From Caballeronia hypogeia (GTDB lineage: Bacteria > Pseudomonadota > Gammaproteobacteria > Burkholderiales > Burkholderiaceae), in contig NZ_FCOA02000016.1 of NCBI RefSeq assembly GCF_001544875.2, positions 1 to 64,000 on the forward strand: DNA of 64,000 nucleotides, in the 5' to 3' direction. Below are positions 16,973-26,324 of this stretch, piece by piece (the stretch's first letter is position 1; every line of letters starts with the position of its first letter). The translations under genes and the position numbers were made by a program. The notes below the pieces were generated by a model. The model worked only from the letters and a program-made list of their open reading frames with translations, ran no database searches and had not been told where the DNA came from.

Positions 16973-18001
16973 TCAGACAGGAAATGGATTGCGTTCCGCG
17001 AACCCTTGCTGATGCCAGTACGGATAAGCCGGCCGCACGGTGCTCGCTTCATCGAGCTTTCTGACCTGCTCGGGCGTGAGGTTCCACCCGACCGCGCCGA
17101 GGTTCTGCCGCAGTTGCTCCTCGTTGCGCGCGCCGATCAGCACCGTCGCCACCGTCGGGCGCTGCAGCAGCCAGTTGAGTGCGACCTGCGGCACCGTCTT
17201 GCCGGTTTCCGCGGCGATCGCGTCGAGCGCGTCCACCACGCGATACAGATACTCGTCCGGCACCGGCGGCCCCATGTCGGCGGTCTTGTGCAGACGGCTC
17301 GTCTCGGGCAGCGGCTGGCCGCGCCGCATCTTTCCGGTGAGACGTCCCCAGCCGAGCGGACTCCATACGACCGCGCCCACGCCCTGATCGAGCCCGAGCG
17401 GCATCAGCTCCCACTCGTAATCGCGGCCGATCAGCGAGTAGTAGGTCTGATTCGCGACGTAACGCGGATAGCCGTATCGATCCGCCACATCGAGCGATTT
17501 CTGCAGATGCCAGCCGGAAAAATTCGACACACCCGTATAGCGGATCTTGCCCGCGCGCACCAGATCGTCGAGCGTCGAAAGTGTCTCTTCGACGGGCGTT
17601 TTCGCATCGAAGCCATGCAGCTGGAACAGGTCGATGTAATCGGTCTGCAAGCGTTCCAGCGCAGCATTCACCGCGCGGATGAGATGAAAGCGCGACGAGC
17701 CCACCGAGTTCGGATCGTCCGGGTCGAAGCGGAAGGTGGCCTTCGTCGAGATGATGACCTTGTCGCGCCGGCCCTTGATGGCTTCGCCCAGTATCGATTC
17801 CGACGAGCCGAGCGAGTAGAGGTCGGCGCTGTCGAACATGGTGACGCCGGCTTCGAGGCAGATGTCGACGAGCCTGCGCGCCTCGCTCACATCGGTTTCG
17901 CCCCAGGCCTGAAAGAATTCGCCCTTGCCGCCGAAGGTGCCGGTGCCGAAGCTCAGAACGGGAACCCTGAAGCCCGAAGCACCGAGATGTCGATATTCCA
18001 T
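16973..18001 (-). CDS. Aldo/keto reductase
   Basis: 342 residues, full length for the family. The catalytic tetrad is visible: Asp and Tyr in FDSADLYSLG (about 56-60), Lys in ISTKATF (about 85) and His in FQLHGFD (about 125). The C-terminal NADPH-binding stretch GARNEEQLRQNLGAVGW is intact. It should reduce aldehydes or ketones with NADPH in the cytoplasm. The sequence is of the general YajO/YghZ-like group. It is read toward lysE and is likely independent of it. Confidence 0.9.
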   Translation of the reverse strand: MEYRHLGASGFRVPVLSFGTGTFGGKGEFFQAWGETDVSEARRLVDICLEAGVTMFDSADLYSLGSSESILGEAIKGRRDKVIISTKATFRFDPDDPNSVGSSRFHLIRAVNAALERLQTDYIDLFQLHGFDAKTPVEETLSTLDDLVRAGKIRYTGVSNFSGWHLQKSLDVADRYGYPRYVANQTYYSLIGRDYEWELMPLGLDQGVGAVVWSPLGWGRLTGKMRRGQPLPETSRLHKTADMGPPVPDEYLYRVVDALDAIAAETGKTVPQVALNWLLQRPTVATVLIGARNEEQLRQNLGAVGWNLTPEQVRKLDEASTVRPAYPYWHQQGFAERNPFPV

Positions 18002-18115
18002 TGCATGTCCTCGTGGATGAAGTCGAAGATGCGCCGTGAATGCCTAAGCAACACGGCGCGACGAACGTCCGTCGACGAGACTACCGCAAGGTTCTGCCGC
18101 ATGCTGGAGCAGGCG

Positions 18116-19453
18116 TCAGCGTTTCGCCGCCGCCGCGCGCGCGCCGAGCGAATCGTAGATCGGCGGGATGCGCAGGAGCATCGGCACGATCATCGCGGTG
18201 AAGCAGGCGGTGAGCATGGGCAGCAGCAGCGTGAAGCTCGCCGTCATCTCGGTGACGAGCACGATGCCCGTGACCGGCGCGCGCACGACCGCGACGAACA
18301 ACGCGGCCATGCCGACCACCGCGAACGTGGCGGTGTCGCCGGTCGCGGGCGCGATGCCGGGGAACCAGTCGAGGCACACGCGGCCGAACACGAAGCCGGT
18401 CTGCGCGCCGAGCGCGAGCAGCGGCGCGAACAGGCCGCCGGGCGTGCCGGCCGCATAAGACAGCGGGCCGAGCACGAAGCGCACGGCGAACATCGCACTG
18501 ACGCCTGCCATCGCGCCGCGGCCCAGAAGCACCTGCTCGGTGAGCACGTCGCCGCCGCCGGCGAGATCCGGCGCGAACCACGCGAGCAGGCCGACGAGCG
18601 CGCCGATGAGCGACGCGCGCGCCGTCACGCGTGCGACGGAAGTACGACGCGCGAGCCTATCCGTGATATCGAGCGTCCAGAGAATCGCCCGGCTATAGGC
18701 CGCGCCGATCAGGCCGAGCAACAGGCCCAACGCGATATGCACGCCCGACATCGCAAAGCCGGGAAAGGGCTGCGCGGGCACGTGGAAGTCGGGCAGATCG
18801 CCGTGCAGCAGCCGCGCCATTGCGATCGCGCTCGCCGATGCGCCCAGCGCCGCGACGGTCGTGCGCATGTCGAAGCGGCGCATCAGCTCCTCGAGCACGA
18901 ACACGGCGCCCGCGATCGGCGCGTTGAAGGCGGTGGCGAGTCCCGCGCCCGCGCCCGCCGCCAGCAGCACGCGGCAATCGATGGCATTGCGTCTGAAGAA
19001 CCGGCCGATGGCATGCGCGATCGATGCGCCCATCTGCACCGTCGGCCCTTCGCGGCCGAGCGCGAGCCCCGCGCCGATGGCGAACACGCCGCCCGCGAAC
19101 TTGATCGGAATGAGCACGAGCGGAGCGGGCGGCAAGCGTCCGTGCAGCACCGCTTCGACATGGGGAATGCCGCTGCCGCTCGCCATGGGCGCGAAGCGCG
19201 CGACGAGCCACGCGGCGAGCCCGGTGGCCGCGGCAGCCGCGAGCACCACGAGCACGATGGACAGCGCATGTCCGGCATGCGCCCACGCGACGAACGCGAA
19301 GCGCATCGCCTCGGCGCGTTCGAGCGCGAAGCGGAACGTCACGCCGATCGCGCCGGTGACGGCTCCCACGATGACCGAAGCGAGGGCGAGCGGAACGATC
19401 CCGGCGCGCTCATTGTCCTGAGTGGCGGCCTGCGTGACTTCGTTATCGTTCAT
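18116..19453 (-). CDS. ClC-type chloride channel or H+/Cl- antiporter
   Basis: 445 residues with about ten hydrophobic helices. ClC filter motifs are seen as GSGIPHVEA (about residue 93) and GREGPTVQMGAS (about 133), the latter with the gating glutamate; the third filter region is GTPGGLFAPLLALGA near 340. It lacks a cytoplasmic CBS pair, as in other short bacterial ClCs such as ClcB. The start at 19453 is chosen because GGAGCG lies nine bases before it and the frame upstream is polar and unlike the family. Direction of ion flow cannot be told from this sequence alone. Confidence 0.88.
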   Translation of the reverse strand: MNDNEVTQAATQDNERAGIVPLALASVIVGAVTGAIGVTFRFALERAEAMRFAFVAWAHAGHALSIVLVVLAAAAATGLAAWLVARFAPMASGSGIPHVEAVLHGRLPPAPLVLIPIKFAGGVFAIGAGLALGREGPTVQMGASIAHAIGRFFRRNAIDCRVLLAAGAGAGLATAFNAPIAGAVFVLEELMRRFDMRTTVAALGASASAIAMARLLHGDLPDFHVPAQPFPGFAMSGVHIALGLLLGLIGAAYSRAILWTLDITDRLARRTSVARVTARASLIGALVGLLAWFAPDLAGGGDVLTEQVLLGRGAMAGVSAMFAVRFVLGPLSYAAGTPGGLFAPLLALGAQTGFVFGRVCLDWFPGIAPATGDTATFAVVGMAALFVAVVRAPVTGIVLVTEMTASFTLLLPMLTACFTAMIVPMLLRIPPIYDSLGARAAAAKR

Positions 19454-19568
19454 CGCGGATGACGCTCCAAAGCCGGCACGTGCCATGAAGCGTAACATCG
19501 CGCGGTCCGGCTGGCATGGTGCTTGCAAAACGAAAGTCATTTAGCCGACGGGTGTTGTCGAGAAGCAC

Positions 19569-21857
19569 ATGATCCACGCAAACGAGGACGAGCCGTTCTT
19601 TCAGCCCGGACGCAACTGCGCCAGCGTGCGTCACGCGCAGCGCTTCAGTCTGCTCATCGATGGCGCGGATTATTTCCGCGTGTTGCGCGAGGCGATCACG
19701 CGCGCGCAGCGCACGGTGTTCATTCTCGGCTGGGATATCGACAGCCGCATGAAGCTCACCCCCGAAGGCGCGAACGACGACTATCCCGAGGCGCTCGGCG
19801 AATTCCTGCATGCGGTCGCGAACGACAGGCGGCGTCTGCGCATCTATATCCTTGCGTGGGACTTCGCGATGCTCTACGCATTCGAGCGCGAGTGGCTCCC
19901 GGTCTACAGGATGGGCTGGCGCACCAACCGGCGCATCGCGTTCCAGATGGACGGCAGGCACCCGCTGGGCGGCTCGCAGCATCAGAAGCTGGTCGTGATC
20001 GATGATCGTCTCGCGTTCGTCGGCGGTCTCGATCTGACGCGCTCGCGCTGGGACACGACCGCGCACGCACCGGACGAGCCGCTGCGCCGCGACGCCAACG
20101 GCGCGCCCTATCAGCCGTTCCACGATGTCCACACGATGTTCGATGGCGAAGCCGCGCGCGAAATCGGCGTGCTCGCCCGCGAGCGCTGGTCGCGGGCATG
20201 CGGCAAGCGGCTCGCGATCCGCGCGCATCGCGCAGCGCTGGAACATGATCCGTGGCCGCCTTCGCGCCGCGTCGATCTCGAAGATGTCAAAATCGCCATC
20301 TCGCTGACAGAACCCGCGTATCTGAATCGCGAGCCCGTGCAGCAGATTCGCACGCAGTATCTCGACGCAATCGCGCGGGCGCGGCGCAGCATCTATATCG
20401 AGAACCAGTACTTCACTTCGGGAACGGTGGGCGCCGCGCTCGCCGATTCGCTCGCGCGCGGCGACGGCCCGGATCTCGCCATCGTCGTGCCGCGCAACCA
20501 GAGCGGCTGGCTGCAGGAAGTGACCATGGGCGTGCTGCGCGCGCGCCTGCACAGGTTGCTCAAACAAGCCGATACGCACGGCCGATATCGTCTGCTGTGC
20601 CCGAGCGTGCCGAAACTCGGCGACGAGATCGTCAACGTGCACAGCAAGCTGATGATCGTCGACGACGAACTGCTGATGGTCGGCTCCGCCAACCTGAACA
20701 ATCGTTCGATGGTGCTCGACAGCGAGTGCAACGTGTCCATCGACGCAGGCGCCGATGCGCGCATCCGCCGCGCGATCGCGACGATGCGCGACACGCTGCT
20801 CGCCGAACATCTGGGCTGCGAGATCGCGGACGTCGTGCGCGAACGGCAGGCGCGTGGCGGCATGAACGCCGCGATTCAGGCGCTGTTGCGCGAGCGCGAC
20901 GAGCATCGCACGCTGGTGACGCTCGATCCGCAAGTGTCGACCGAACTCGATCAGTTGATTCCGCCCGAAGCGTTGATCGATCCAGAAACACCCATCGCAG
21001 CCGATGAACTCGTCGATCAGTTCGTGCCCGTGCAGAAGACGCGGCCGCTCATCGGCCGCTTCGCGCTGCTCGGCGCGCTCGCGCTGATGGTGGTGCTGAT
21101 CGCCGGGCTGTGGCACTGGACGCCGCTTGGCGATTACGTGAACCTGAAGTCGCTGACGAACGCAACGCGCCGTATCGATGCATGGCCGCTCGCACCGCTC
21201 TGGGTCGTACTCGCCTATATCGTGGCGGCGGTCGTCGCGGTGCCGATCACGCTCCTGATCGCGAGCGCGGGTGTCGTCTTCGGCGCGCTGCAGGGTGGCG
21301 CGTATGCCTTCATCGGCACGATGATCGCGGCGGCCATTTCCTATTCGCTCGGCAACTGGCTCGGCCGCGACGCCGTGCGCAAGCTCGTGGGCGCGCGCGT
21401 CAACCGCTTGTCCGAGCGCGTCGCGAAGCGCGGCATCGTCGCCGTCGTCGTGCTGCGGCTCCTGCCGGTGGCGCCGTTTTCGATCGTCAATCTCGTCGCG
21501 GGAGCTTCGCATATCCGCATGCGCGACTTCATGCTCGGCACGATGCTCGGCATGGGACCCGGCATTGTGCTGACAGTGGCGTTCGCGCATCAGCTCATTG
21601 CTTCGCTGCATCGTCCGACGGTCGGCTCGTTCGCGGTGCTGATCGCAATCGGCGCGGCGCTGATCGGCGTGTCCTTGCTGTTGCAGCGCTTTCTGGGCCG
21701 CGCCGATCAGCATGCCGCGCACGAAGGCGCGCCCAGCGACGCCGACAAGCCGCGCGCCAGCGATGAAGCGAAGCGCGCGAGCGAGCTTCGTGGCAACGGC
21801 GCGATGCAGCGCGATGCAGCGACGAAAAGCGAGCGCCCCGACGAGGTCAGCTCATGA
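19569..21857 (+). CDS. Phospholipase D family protein fused to a VTT/TVP38 membrane domain
   Basis: 762 residues. The N-terminal about 480 residues are a PLD enzyme with both HKD motifs, HQKLVVIDD (His138) and HSKLMIVDD (His358), each followed by the expected GG/GS-N segment. The C-terminal part (about 495-710) is a VTT (SNARE-associated/DedA-like) membrane domain with GALQGGAYAFIG and a conserved RLLPVAPFSIVN element. PLD enzymes cleave or swap phospholipid head groups. The fusion puts this activity at the inner membrane next to a lipid-scramblase-like module. The stop overlaps the next gene by four bases. Confidence 0.9.
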   Translation: MIHANEDEPFFQPGRNCASVRHAQRFSLLIDGADYFRVLREAITRAQRTVFILGWDIDSRMKLTPEGANDDYPEALGEFLHAVANDRRRLRIYILAWDFAMLYAFEREWLPVYRMGWRTNRRIAFQMDGRHPLGGSQHQKLVVIDDRLAFVGGLDLTRSRWDTTAHAPDEPLRRDANGAPYQPFHDVHTMFDGEAAREIGVLARERWSRACGKRLAIRAHRAALEHDPWPPSRRVDLEDVKIAISLTEPAYLNREPVQQIRTQYLDAIARARRSIYIENQYFTSGTVGAALADSLARGDGPDLAIVVPRNQSGWLQEVTMGVLRARLHRLLKQADTHGRYRLLCPSVPKLGDEIVNVHSKLMIVDDELLMVGSANLNNRSMVLDSECNVSIDAGADARIRRAIATMRDTLLAEHLGCEIADVVRERQARGGMNAAIQALLRERDEHRTLVTLDPQVSTELDQLIPPEALIDPETPIAADELVDQFVPVQKTRPLIGRFALLGALALMVVLIAGLWHWTPLGDYVNLKSLTNATRRIDAWPLAPLWVVLAYIVAAVVAVPITLLIASAGVVFGALQGGAYAFIGTMIAAAISYSLGNWLGRDAVRKLVGARVNRLSERVAKRGIVAVVVLRLLPVAPFSIVNLVAGASHIRMRDFMLGTMLGMGPGIVLTVAFAHQLIASLHRPTVGSFAVLIAIGAALIGVSLLLQRFLGRADQHAAHEGAPSDADKPRASDEAKRASELRGNGAMQRDAATKSERPDEVSS

Positions 21858-22606
21858 CGCCGGCGTCCGATACCGTCATCGAACGCGGAGGCATGAGCGC
21901 AGCCCGCGCGCGCGAGCTGCGCATCGCGACGTACAACCTGCATGGCGCGGTGGGCATAGATGGGAGATTCGCGCCCGAGCGCATTGGTGAGGTGCTCGCG
22001 GAAATCGACGCCGATATTTTCGCGCTGCAGGAAGTGCCGCTCGGCGGCCGCGGCTCGCATGACGTGCTCGACGTTCTGCATCGCATGACGAAGCTGCACG
22101 CGGTGGCGGGCCCGACGCTCGACACACCCGAGCGCCGCTATGGCAACGCCGTGCTCACGCGCTATCCGGTGCGCGCGGTGCGCACGCTCGATCTGTCGTT
22201 CCGCAGCCGCGAGCCGCGCGGCGCGCTCGATGCCGACATCGACTGCGGCGGCGAACTGTGGCGCGTGGTCGCGACGCATCTCGGTCTCGCGTCGAGCGAA
22301 AGGCGCGCGCAAGTGGAGCAGGTGCTGCAAAGCTTCGATACGCCGGCGCTGCCCGTGATCCTGCTCGGCGATCTCAACGAGTGGTTCGTCCATGGCCGCA
22401 CCTTGCGGCGGCTCGTCACGCGGTTTCATCGCGCAAGCGCGTTGCGCACCTTTCCGACACGCTGTCCGCTGTTCGCGCTCGATCGCATCTGGGTGCATCC
22501 GGGCGAGCGTCTGATGCGCGTCGATGTGCATCGCACGCGGCTCTCGCGCATCGCGTCCGACCACTATCCGTTGATCGCGCATATCGCGCATCGTTCGATC
22601 GATTGA
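21854..22606 (+). CDS. Endonuclease/exonuclease/phosphatase (EEP) family protein
   Basis: 250 residues. EEP active-site motifs are all present: TYNLHG (Asn), LQEVP (Glu), GDLNEW and SDHYPL (Asp-His). Family members cleave phosphodiesters in nucleic acids or lipids. No signal peptide is seen. Because it overlaps the phospholipase D-VTT gene by four bases, a role in lipid head-group or phosphodiester breakdown is more likely than DNA repair; this is an inference from context. The same PLD/EEP pairing is known near cardiolipin-synthase-like genes in proteobacteria. Confidence 0.87.
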   Translation: MTPASDTVIERGGMSAARARELRIATYNLHGAVGIDGRFAPERIGEVLAEIDADIFALQEVPLGGRGSHDVLDVLHRMTKLHAVAGPTLDTPERRYGNAVLTRYPVRAVRTLDLSFRSREPRGALDADIDCGGELWRVVATHLGLASSERRAQVEQVLQSFDTPALPVILLGDLNEWFVHGRTLRRLVTRFHRASALRTFPTRCPLFALDRIWVHPGERLMRVDVHRTRLSRIASDHYPLIAHIAHRSID

Positions 22607-22831
22607 ACGTTTACACCTTGCCTGAAGTGCTAAAACGCATCGAAGAACATCGCCGATGATGCCCGCATGGTCCATGTGTCAGCGCGACACCACGAAAAAC
22701 CCCTATAAAAACGATATAAAAGCGTAAAAGACTCGCACGAACTCGCCTGGCGTATGTAGAATCCGGCGTGATACGAACGCATCGGTGCGGACGTATTCGA
22801 ATATCACTGACCAAAAACAGGTAGGAGAAAC

Positions 22832-23293
22832 ATGTCGACTTCCGCTAAAACCGCTGCCAAGAAAGCTCCGGCCAAGAAGGCCACGGCAAAGACCGCCGCA
22901 CCCGCACCGGCGAAGAAAGCAGCAGCACCCAAGGTTGCCGCGAAGAAAGTAGCCGCGAAGAAGACCACGGGCGCTCCGTCGCCGATCAAGGACACGTTCA
23001 CGAAGGCATCGCTCGCCACGCATCTGGCAGAGCGCGCAGCCGTCGACGTGAAGGCAGTGAAGGCCGTGATGGTCGCGCTGGAAGACACCATCCTGGGCTC
23101 GATCCACAAGAAGGGCGCCGGCGAGTTCACGCTGTCGGGCCTGCTGAAAATCTCGGCGCAAGCCGTGCCGGCGAAGAAAAAGCGCTTCGGCAAGGACCCG
23201 TTCACGGGTCAGGAGCGCTGGTTCCCGGCCAAGCCGGCAAGCGTGCGCATCAAGGCGCGCGCGCTGAAGAAGCTGAAGGACGCAGCGGCTTAA
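22832..23293 (+). CDS. HU-family DNA-binding protein with histone H1-like Ala/Lys tail
   Basis: 153 residues. The first about 50 residues are almost only Ala, Lys, Pro and Thr (KKAPAKKATAKTA), as in histone H1 and the Burkholderia/Bordetella H1-like proteins. The rest is an HU/IHF-type domain (LATHLAERAAVDVKAVKAVM; GAGEFTLSGLLKI; a basic PAKKKRFGKDPFTG arm). It should bind and compact DNA as a nucleoid protein. A clear ribosome binding site (AGGAG, 22823-22827) and a strong downstream terminator frame it as a single-gene unit. Confidence 0.9.
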   Translation: MSTSAKTAAKKAPAKKATAKTAAPAPAKKAAAPKVAAKKVAAKKTTGAPSPIKDTFTKASLATHLAERAAVDVKAVKAVMVALEDTILGSIHKKGAGEFTLSGLLKISAQAVPAKKKRFGKDPFTGQERWFPAKPASVRIKARALKKLKDAAA

Positions 23294-23349
23294 GGTTCGC
23301 TCGCAACATTGAAGGCTTCGGTTTCCATGAAGAAATCGAAGTCTGATTG

Positions 23350-23392
23350 AAAGAGGCCAGTTTCCCTTCGTTGGGAAGCTGGCCTCTTTTGC
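23350..23392 (+). terminator. Rho-independent terminator after the HU-like gene
   Basis: AGAGGCCAG at the left pairs with CTGGCCTCT at the right; an inner TTCCC/GGGAA pair and a short loop complete a long stem, followed by TTTT. It lies about 57 bases after the HU-like stop codon. Confidence 0.88.
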
Positions 23393-24440
23393 ATTGCGGT
23401 TTCTCGCTTCCGACTACTTCCCTTCGTTGTATTGCGCGAAGATCCGCGAAAAGGAAGAACAAGAAAATTCGCGATAGATATCCCGGAGGGAACGCTGGTC
23501 TCAACGTTGTTGCGTTCGGTCAAAACAAATATCGTGCGGATACTGTTTCGCTCGATATAAGTAAGCCACCGTTGTTTCGGTCGAACAGGGATCAGTGCGG
23601 CCAATGATTTCATAGCTGCGTCGCGTGGACTTCGCAGCGAATGCAGGCTTCGACTGAAACAAGTGGCAATGCCTCGACGAAATCCGTGCCACCGATGCCC
23701 CTCGAAGTTGGACGAAACCGTGCCTGGTGTAAGGTTCATTTCCGCCAATGGGTGCGTTTATTCGGCTAATGGGAGTCATTCGGTCGCCTTGTTTCGACCA
23801 TACGAGGTCGACTCTCCGAGGCTCAGCCAGGATGTGCATCCGCGGCCTTCGCAACACGTCAGATGCCTTGTGTAGACGCCGTTGCAGAAATGGCGAATCT
23901 CAACATCAGCAGCAACGAGAACGAAGAGGAACGGCTGATGCAGTTCGTCGCAGTGCTTGACTGCCAGTTTCAGGCTGCCCACGTCGACGGGCATATCGAG
24001 CTTGCGCACGCGCCCGTGCATCGGTTCGCATAGCTCCTCTCCTGCGGCCGCCAGCGCCTCTGCCTCGGCGTTCCTGATGGGGGTGATCGTCCCTTTCGTG
24101 CGGGAAATGGCGGTTGGTTACAAAAAGAGGCCGAAGATCAACGGTTTGCGATCGGGTGAAACCGTGCTGGGCAGTGGGGGCGCGTGGCTCCACCGCATTC
24201 ACGGCATCTGCGCGAACGCTTCACGGCGCAGCCACGCGGAACTCGACGACGGCAACGCAGAGGAGTTCGGCGCCCAGTATCGTGCGCCGAATGCGTTATT
24301 GCCGCGCATGAACGTGGTGGCTGGATGCTGTGCCGCGGATCACCGTCACGTGGGCGCCATTGGTAATCCATTGAAGGGCGCAAGAGGATCGGAGCCGAGA
24401 AAAGCGCTGCCGATCCGGCGCTACACCCGCGCCATTCACG
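23393..24440. other. Gene-poor stretch of about 1 kb
   Basis: No reading frame here has a recognisable product, good ribosome binding site and coding texture together. The base composition is more even than in neighbouring genes. The best candidate is a minus-strand frame at 23776-24021 with a plausible hydrophobic segment (FLFVLVAADVEIRHF), but its end is unlike a protein and it has no known family. I see no tRNA, repeat or insertion sequence. It may be decayed accessory DNA. Confidence 0.5.
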
Positions 24441-26075
24441 TCATCGACAAGTGCGCCGCTCGTACAGCGACCATGCTCCCGAATTGATCACCAAGGCCAC
24501 GTCGCATTCGTCATTGGCAAAAAAATTCGCCGGCAGGGGGCCTTCCTTATGAACGAAGAAATACCGATACATGCGGCCGTGATCCATCTTCCAGTCGAAG
24601 GCTTGTGGTGATTCTTCGAGCCTCGACGGTTGCAGGGCAAACTGCTCGGGCCTGAAGCGGACGATCGGCGCAACGAACACTGCGAAGTTCAAATCCACGA
24701 AGCCGTGTTTCTCCGCCTGATACCACACGGCCTGATGCATGTACGCTCCAGGGGTCCGGTAAGCGTCGCTCCCTCGGTCGAACACGAGATTGAGTGCGCG
24801 CTGACCCGGCTCCGTCTTCGCGAGCAACTGATCCAGCGCGGCGTTTTCCGCGACGAACCGGTGCAGACGCACAGCCTGATCCGCAAGAAAGATCCAGCAA
24901 CCCGCGATGATTGCGAACTGCAAGACCGGACCGCGCAGGCTTCGGAGCAACGGGGTGGATGCTGCCGTGGACGCCGCGTGGGACGGCTTCGGGACGGCGA
25001 ACATTAGCGCGTATGCGGGCAGCAGAAACAAGGCGAAGCGCTGATACAGAAAGACCGTCCCGACCGCAGTGCTTGGTGCAAGCAGCCAGACGATCGCCAC
25101 GACGAGAAACGGCACCACGGCAGCCCGGTCGGGATTGATCCTGTCGCGCCAGAGCCATGGTACGGCGGCCATCAGCGCGACCACCGGCAGGAACATCGCG
25201 CTCTCCTTCGTCGGCCCCCAGACGAGCACGGGTAACGAAAACACACGCTTCCAATTGGTCCAGCCCCAATCGAAGTCGTCGTGCGCCGTGATCACCTCGC
25301 CGGCGAGCGAACTGCTCGTGTGGCTCCAGATCGCATAGGCGATGCATAGCAGACCGAGCGGCACGAAGGGCGCGAGCGCGCGCATCTTTGACGCAAGCGA
25401 GCGCTGCTTGACCAGCACGAAGCCGACTCCGACCGCGCACGCGAACAGAAACACAAGGGCATGACTGAAAAACATCACTGTTCCCGCAAGGAAGACGCCG
25501 ACGCCTAGCCTGACAGAAGGCGTCGTGGCGAAGCGATGCGCGAGCCACATGAACAGCATGCCCACGGGAGCTGCGACCAGAAAAGTGAACAGGCCCCATG
25601 CAAACGAGACGCCGAAAAAGCCCGGGACGAAGAGCACGTCGAGCCTCGGGTCGCCGTTGAGGTGTCTGCGAAAGCCGACGCACGACGCCACGAAGCCGAG
25701 GTAAGAAAGCATCATCAAGAGCTTGACCGCGGCGGCGACGGGCATCACATAGGCGAGCGGCAGCGCGAGTGCATAACCAATCAAGTACGGCGTGAACAGA
25801 TTGATGTGGACGATGTTCTTCCACGGCGAAGCATGGTCGAGCAGGTCACGCAGCAACGCGACTTGCCCGACGTGCTGCGCGAAGTCACCCAGCGGCGGCC
25901 GCGGAGCAATCCAGAACAGCACTGCGCCGTATAGCACCGTTACGATGAAGAGCGCACGCGGCAACCATGCGATGAGAGAACCGCCGCGCGAAAACGACGG
26001 CGTGGCGGATGACGCGACAGTTTCCGCGCGCGCCGGACCGGAGGGCGGCGTCGAGCCTTCGACGGGCATGTTCAT
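24441..26075 (-). CDS. Large multi-pass membrane protein of unknown function
   Basis: 544 residues with about ten membrane helices between residues 35 and 405, then a periplasm-like C-terminal domain of about 140 residues. An early loop, PLGDFAQHVGQVALLRDL, has the placing of the first-loop acidic residue of GT-C glycosyltransferases, and the overall layout (many helices plus soluble C-terminal domain) fits that group. I see no decisive motif, so GT-C is only a suggestion. A glycosyltransferase-like remnant lies directly upstream on the same strand, and the gene is bordered by gene-poor DNA on both sides. Confidence 0.72.
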   Translation of the reverse strand: MNMPVEGSTPPSGPARAETVASSATPSFSRGGSLIAWLPRALFIVTVLYGAVLFWIAPRPPLGDFAQHVGQVALLRDLLDHASPWKNIVHINLFTPYLIGYALALPLAYVMPVAAAVKLLMMLSYLGFVASCVGFRRHLNGDPRLDVLFVPGFFGVSFAWGLFTFLVAAPVGMLFMWLAHRFATTPSVRLGVGVFLAGTVMFFSHALVFLFACAVGVGFVLVKQRSLASKMRALAPFVPLGLLCIAYAIWSHTSSSLAGEVITAHDDFDWGWTNWKRVFSLPVLVWGPTKESAMFLPVVALMAAVPWLWRDRINPDRAAVVPFLVVAIVWLLAPSTAVGTVFLYQRFALFLLPAYALMFAVPKPSHAASTAASTPLLRSLRGPVLQFAIIAGCWIFLADQAVRLHRFVAENAALDQLLAKTEPGQRALNLVFDRGSDAYRTPGAYMHQAVWYQAEKHGFVDLNFAVFVAPIVRFRPEQFALQPSRLEESPQAFDWKMDHGRMYRYFFVHKEGPLPANFFANDECDVALVINSGAWSLYERRTCR

Positions 26076-26084
26076 GACGTTCGC

Positions 26085-26324
26085 TCAGTGATGAAGCGTG
26101 GACGATGCGTGGCCCTGGCGCGTTTTCGACATCGACGCCCGGCCGGGAATTGGCGGCCTCGTGGAACGACGCGCGCACATGGCTCCTATGCCGGAGCGGG
26201 GCAAGCCGAATGCAGGAACAATGTAGTCGTGCAAGTCACCGTCGAAAACCGGTAGACGGGACCACGTCGTTGCGATGACGCTCTCTTCCTTGCAGTACGG
26301 CACGACGAGATTCAACGCCGTCAT
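26085..26324 (-). pseudogene. Possible remnant of a family 2 glycosyltransferase
   Basis: The frame begins with LNLVVPYCKEESVIATTWSRL in part (residues 4-24 of the remnant), which looks like the N-terminal nucleotide-binding start of a GT2 enzyme (usual form VVPCYNEE). It then loses resemblance after about 35 residues and ends in unrelated sequence. A full GT2 needs over 200 residues. It lies 10 bases before the membrane protein on the same strand. It could be a truncated gene or a chance match. Confidence 0.35.

Noticed and set aside
16967..19462. An 831-codon plus-strand open frame
   Set aside because: It lies opposite the aldo/keto reductase and the ClC gene, is made mostly of Arg, His, Ala and Glu, and has no domain. 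It is a shadow of GC-rich coding DNA.
23290..23748. A 152-codon minus-strand frame after the HU-like gene
   Set aside because: It runs through the terminator hairpin of the HU-like gene, has no ribosome binding site and no recognisable domain.
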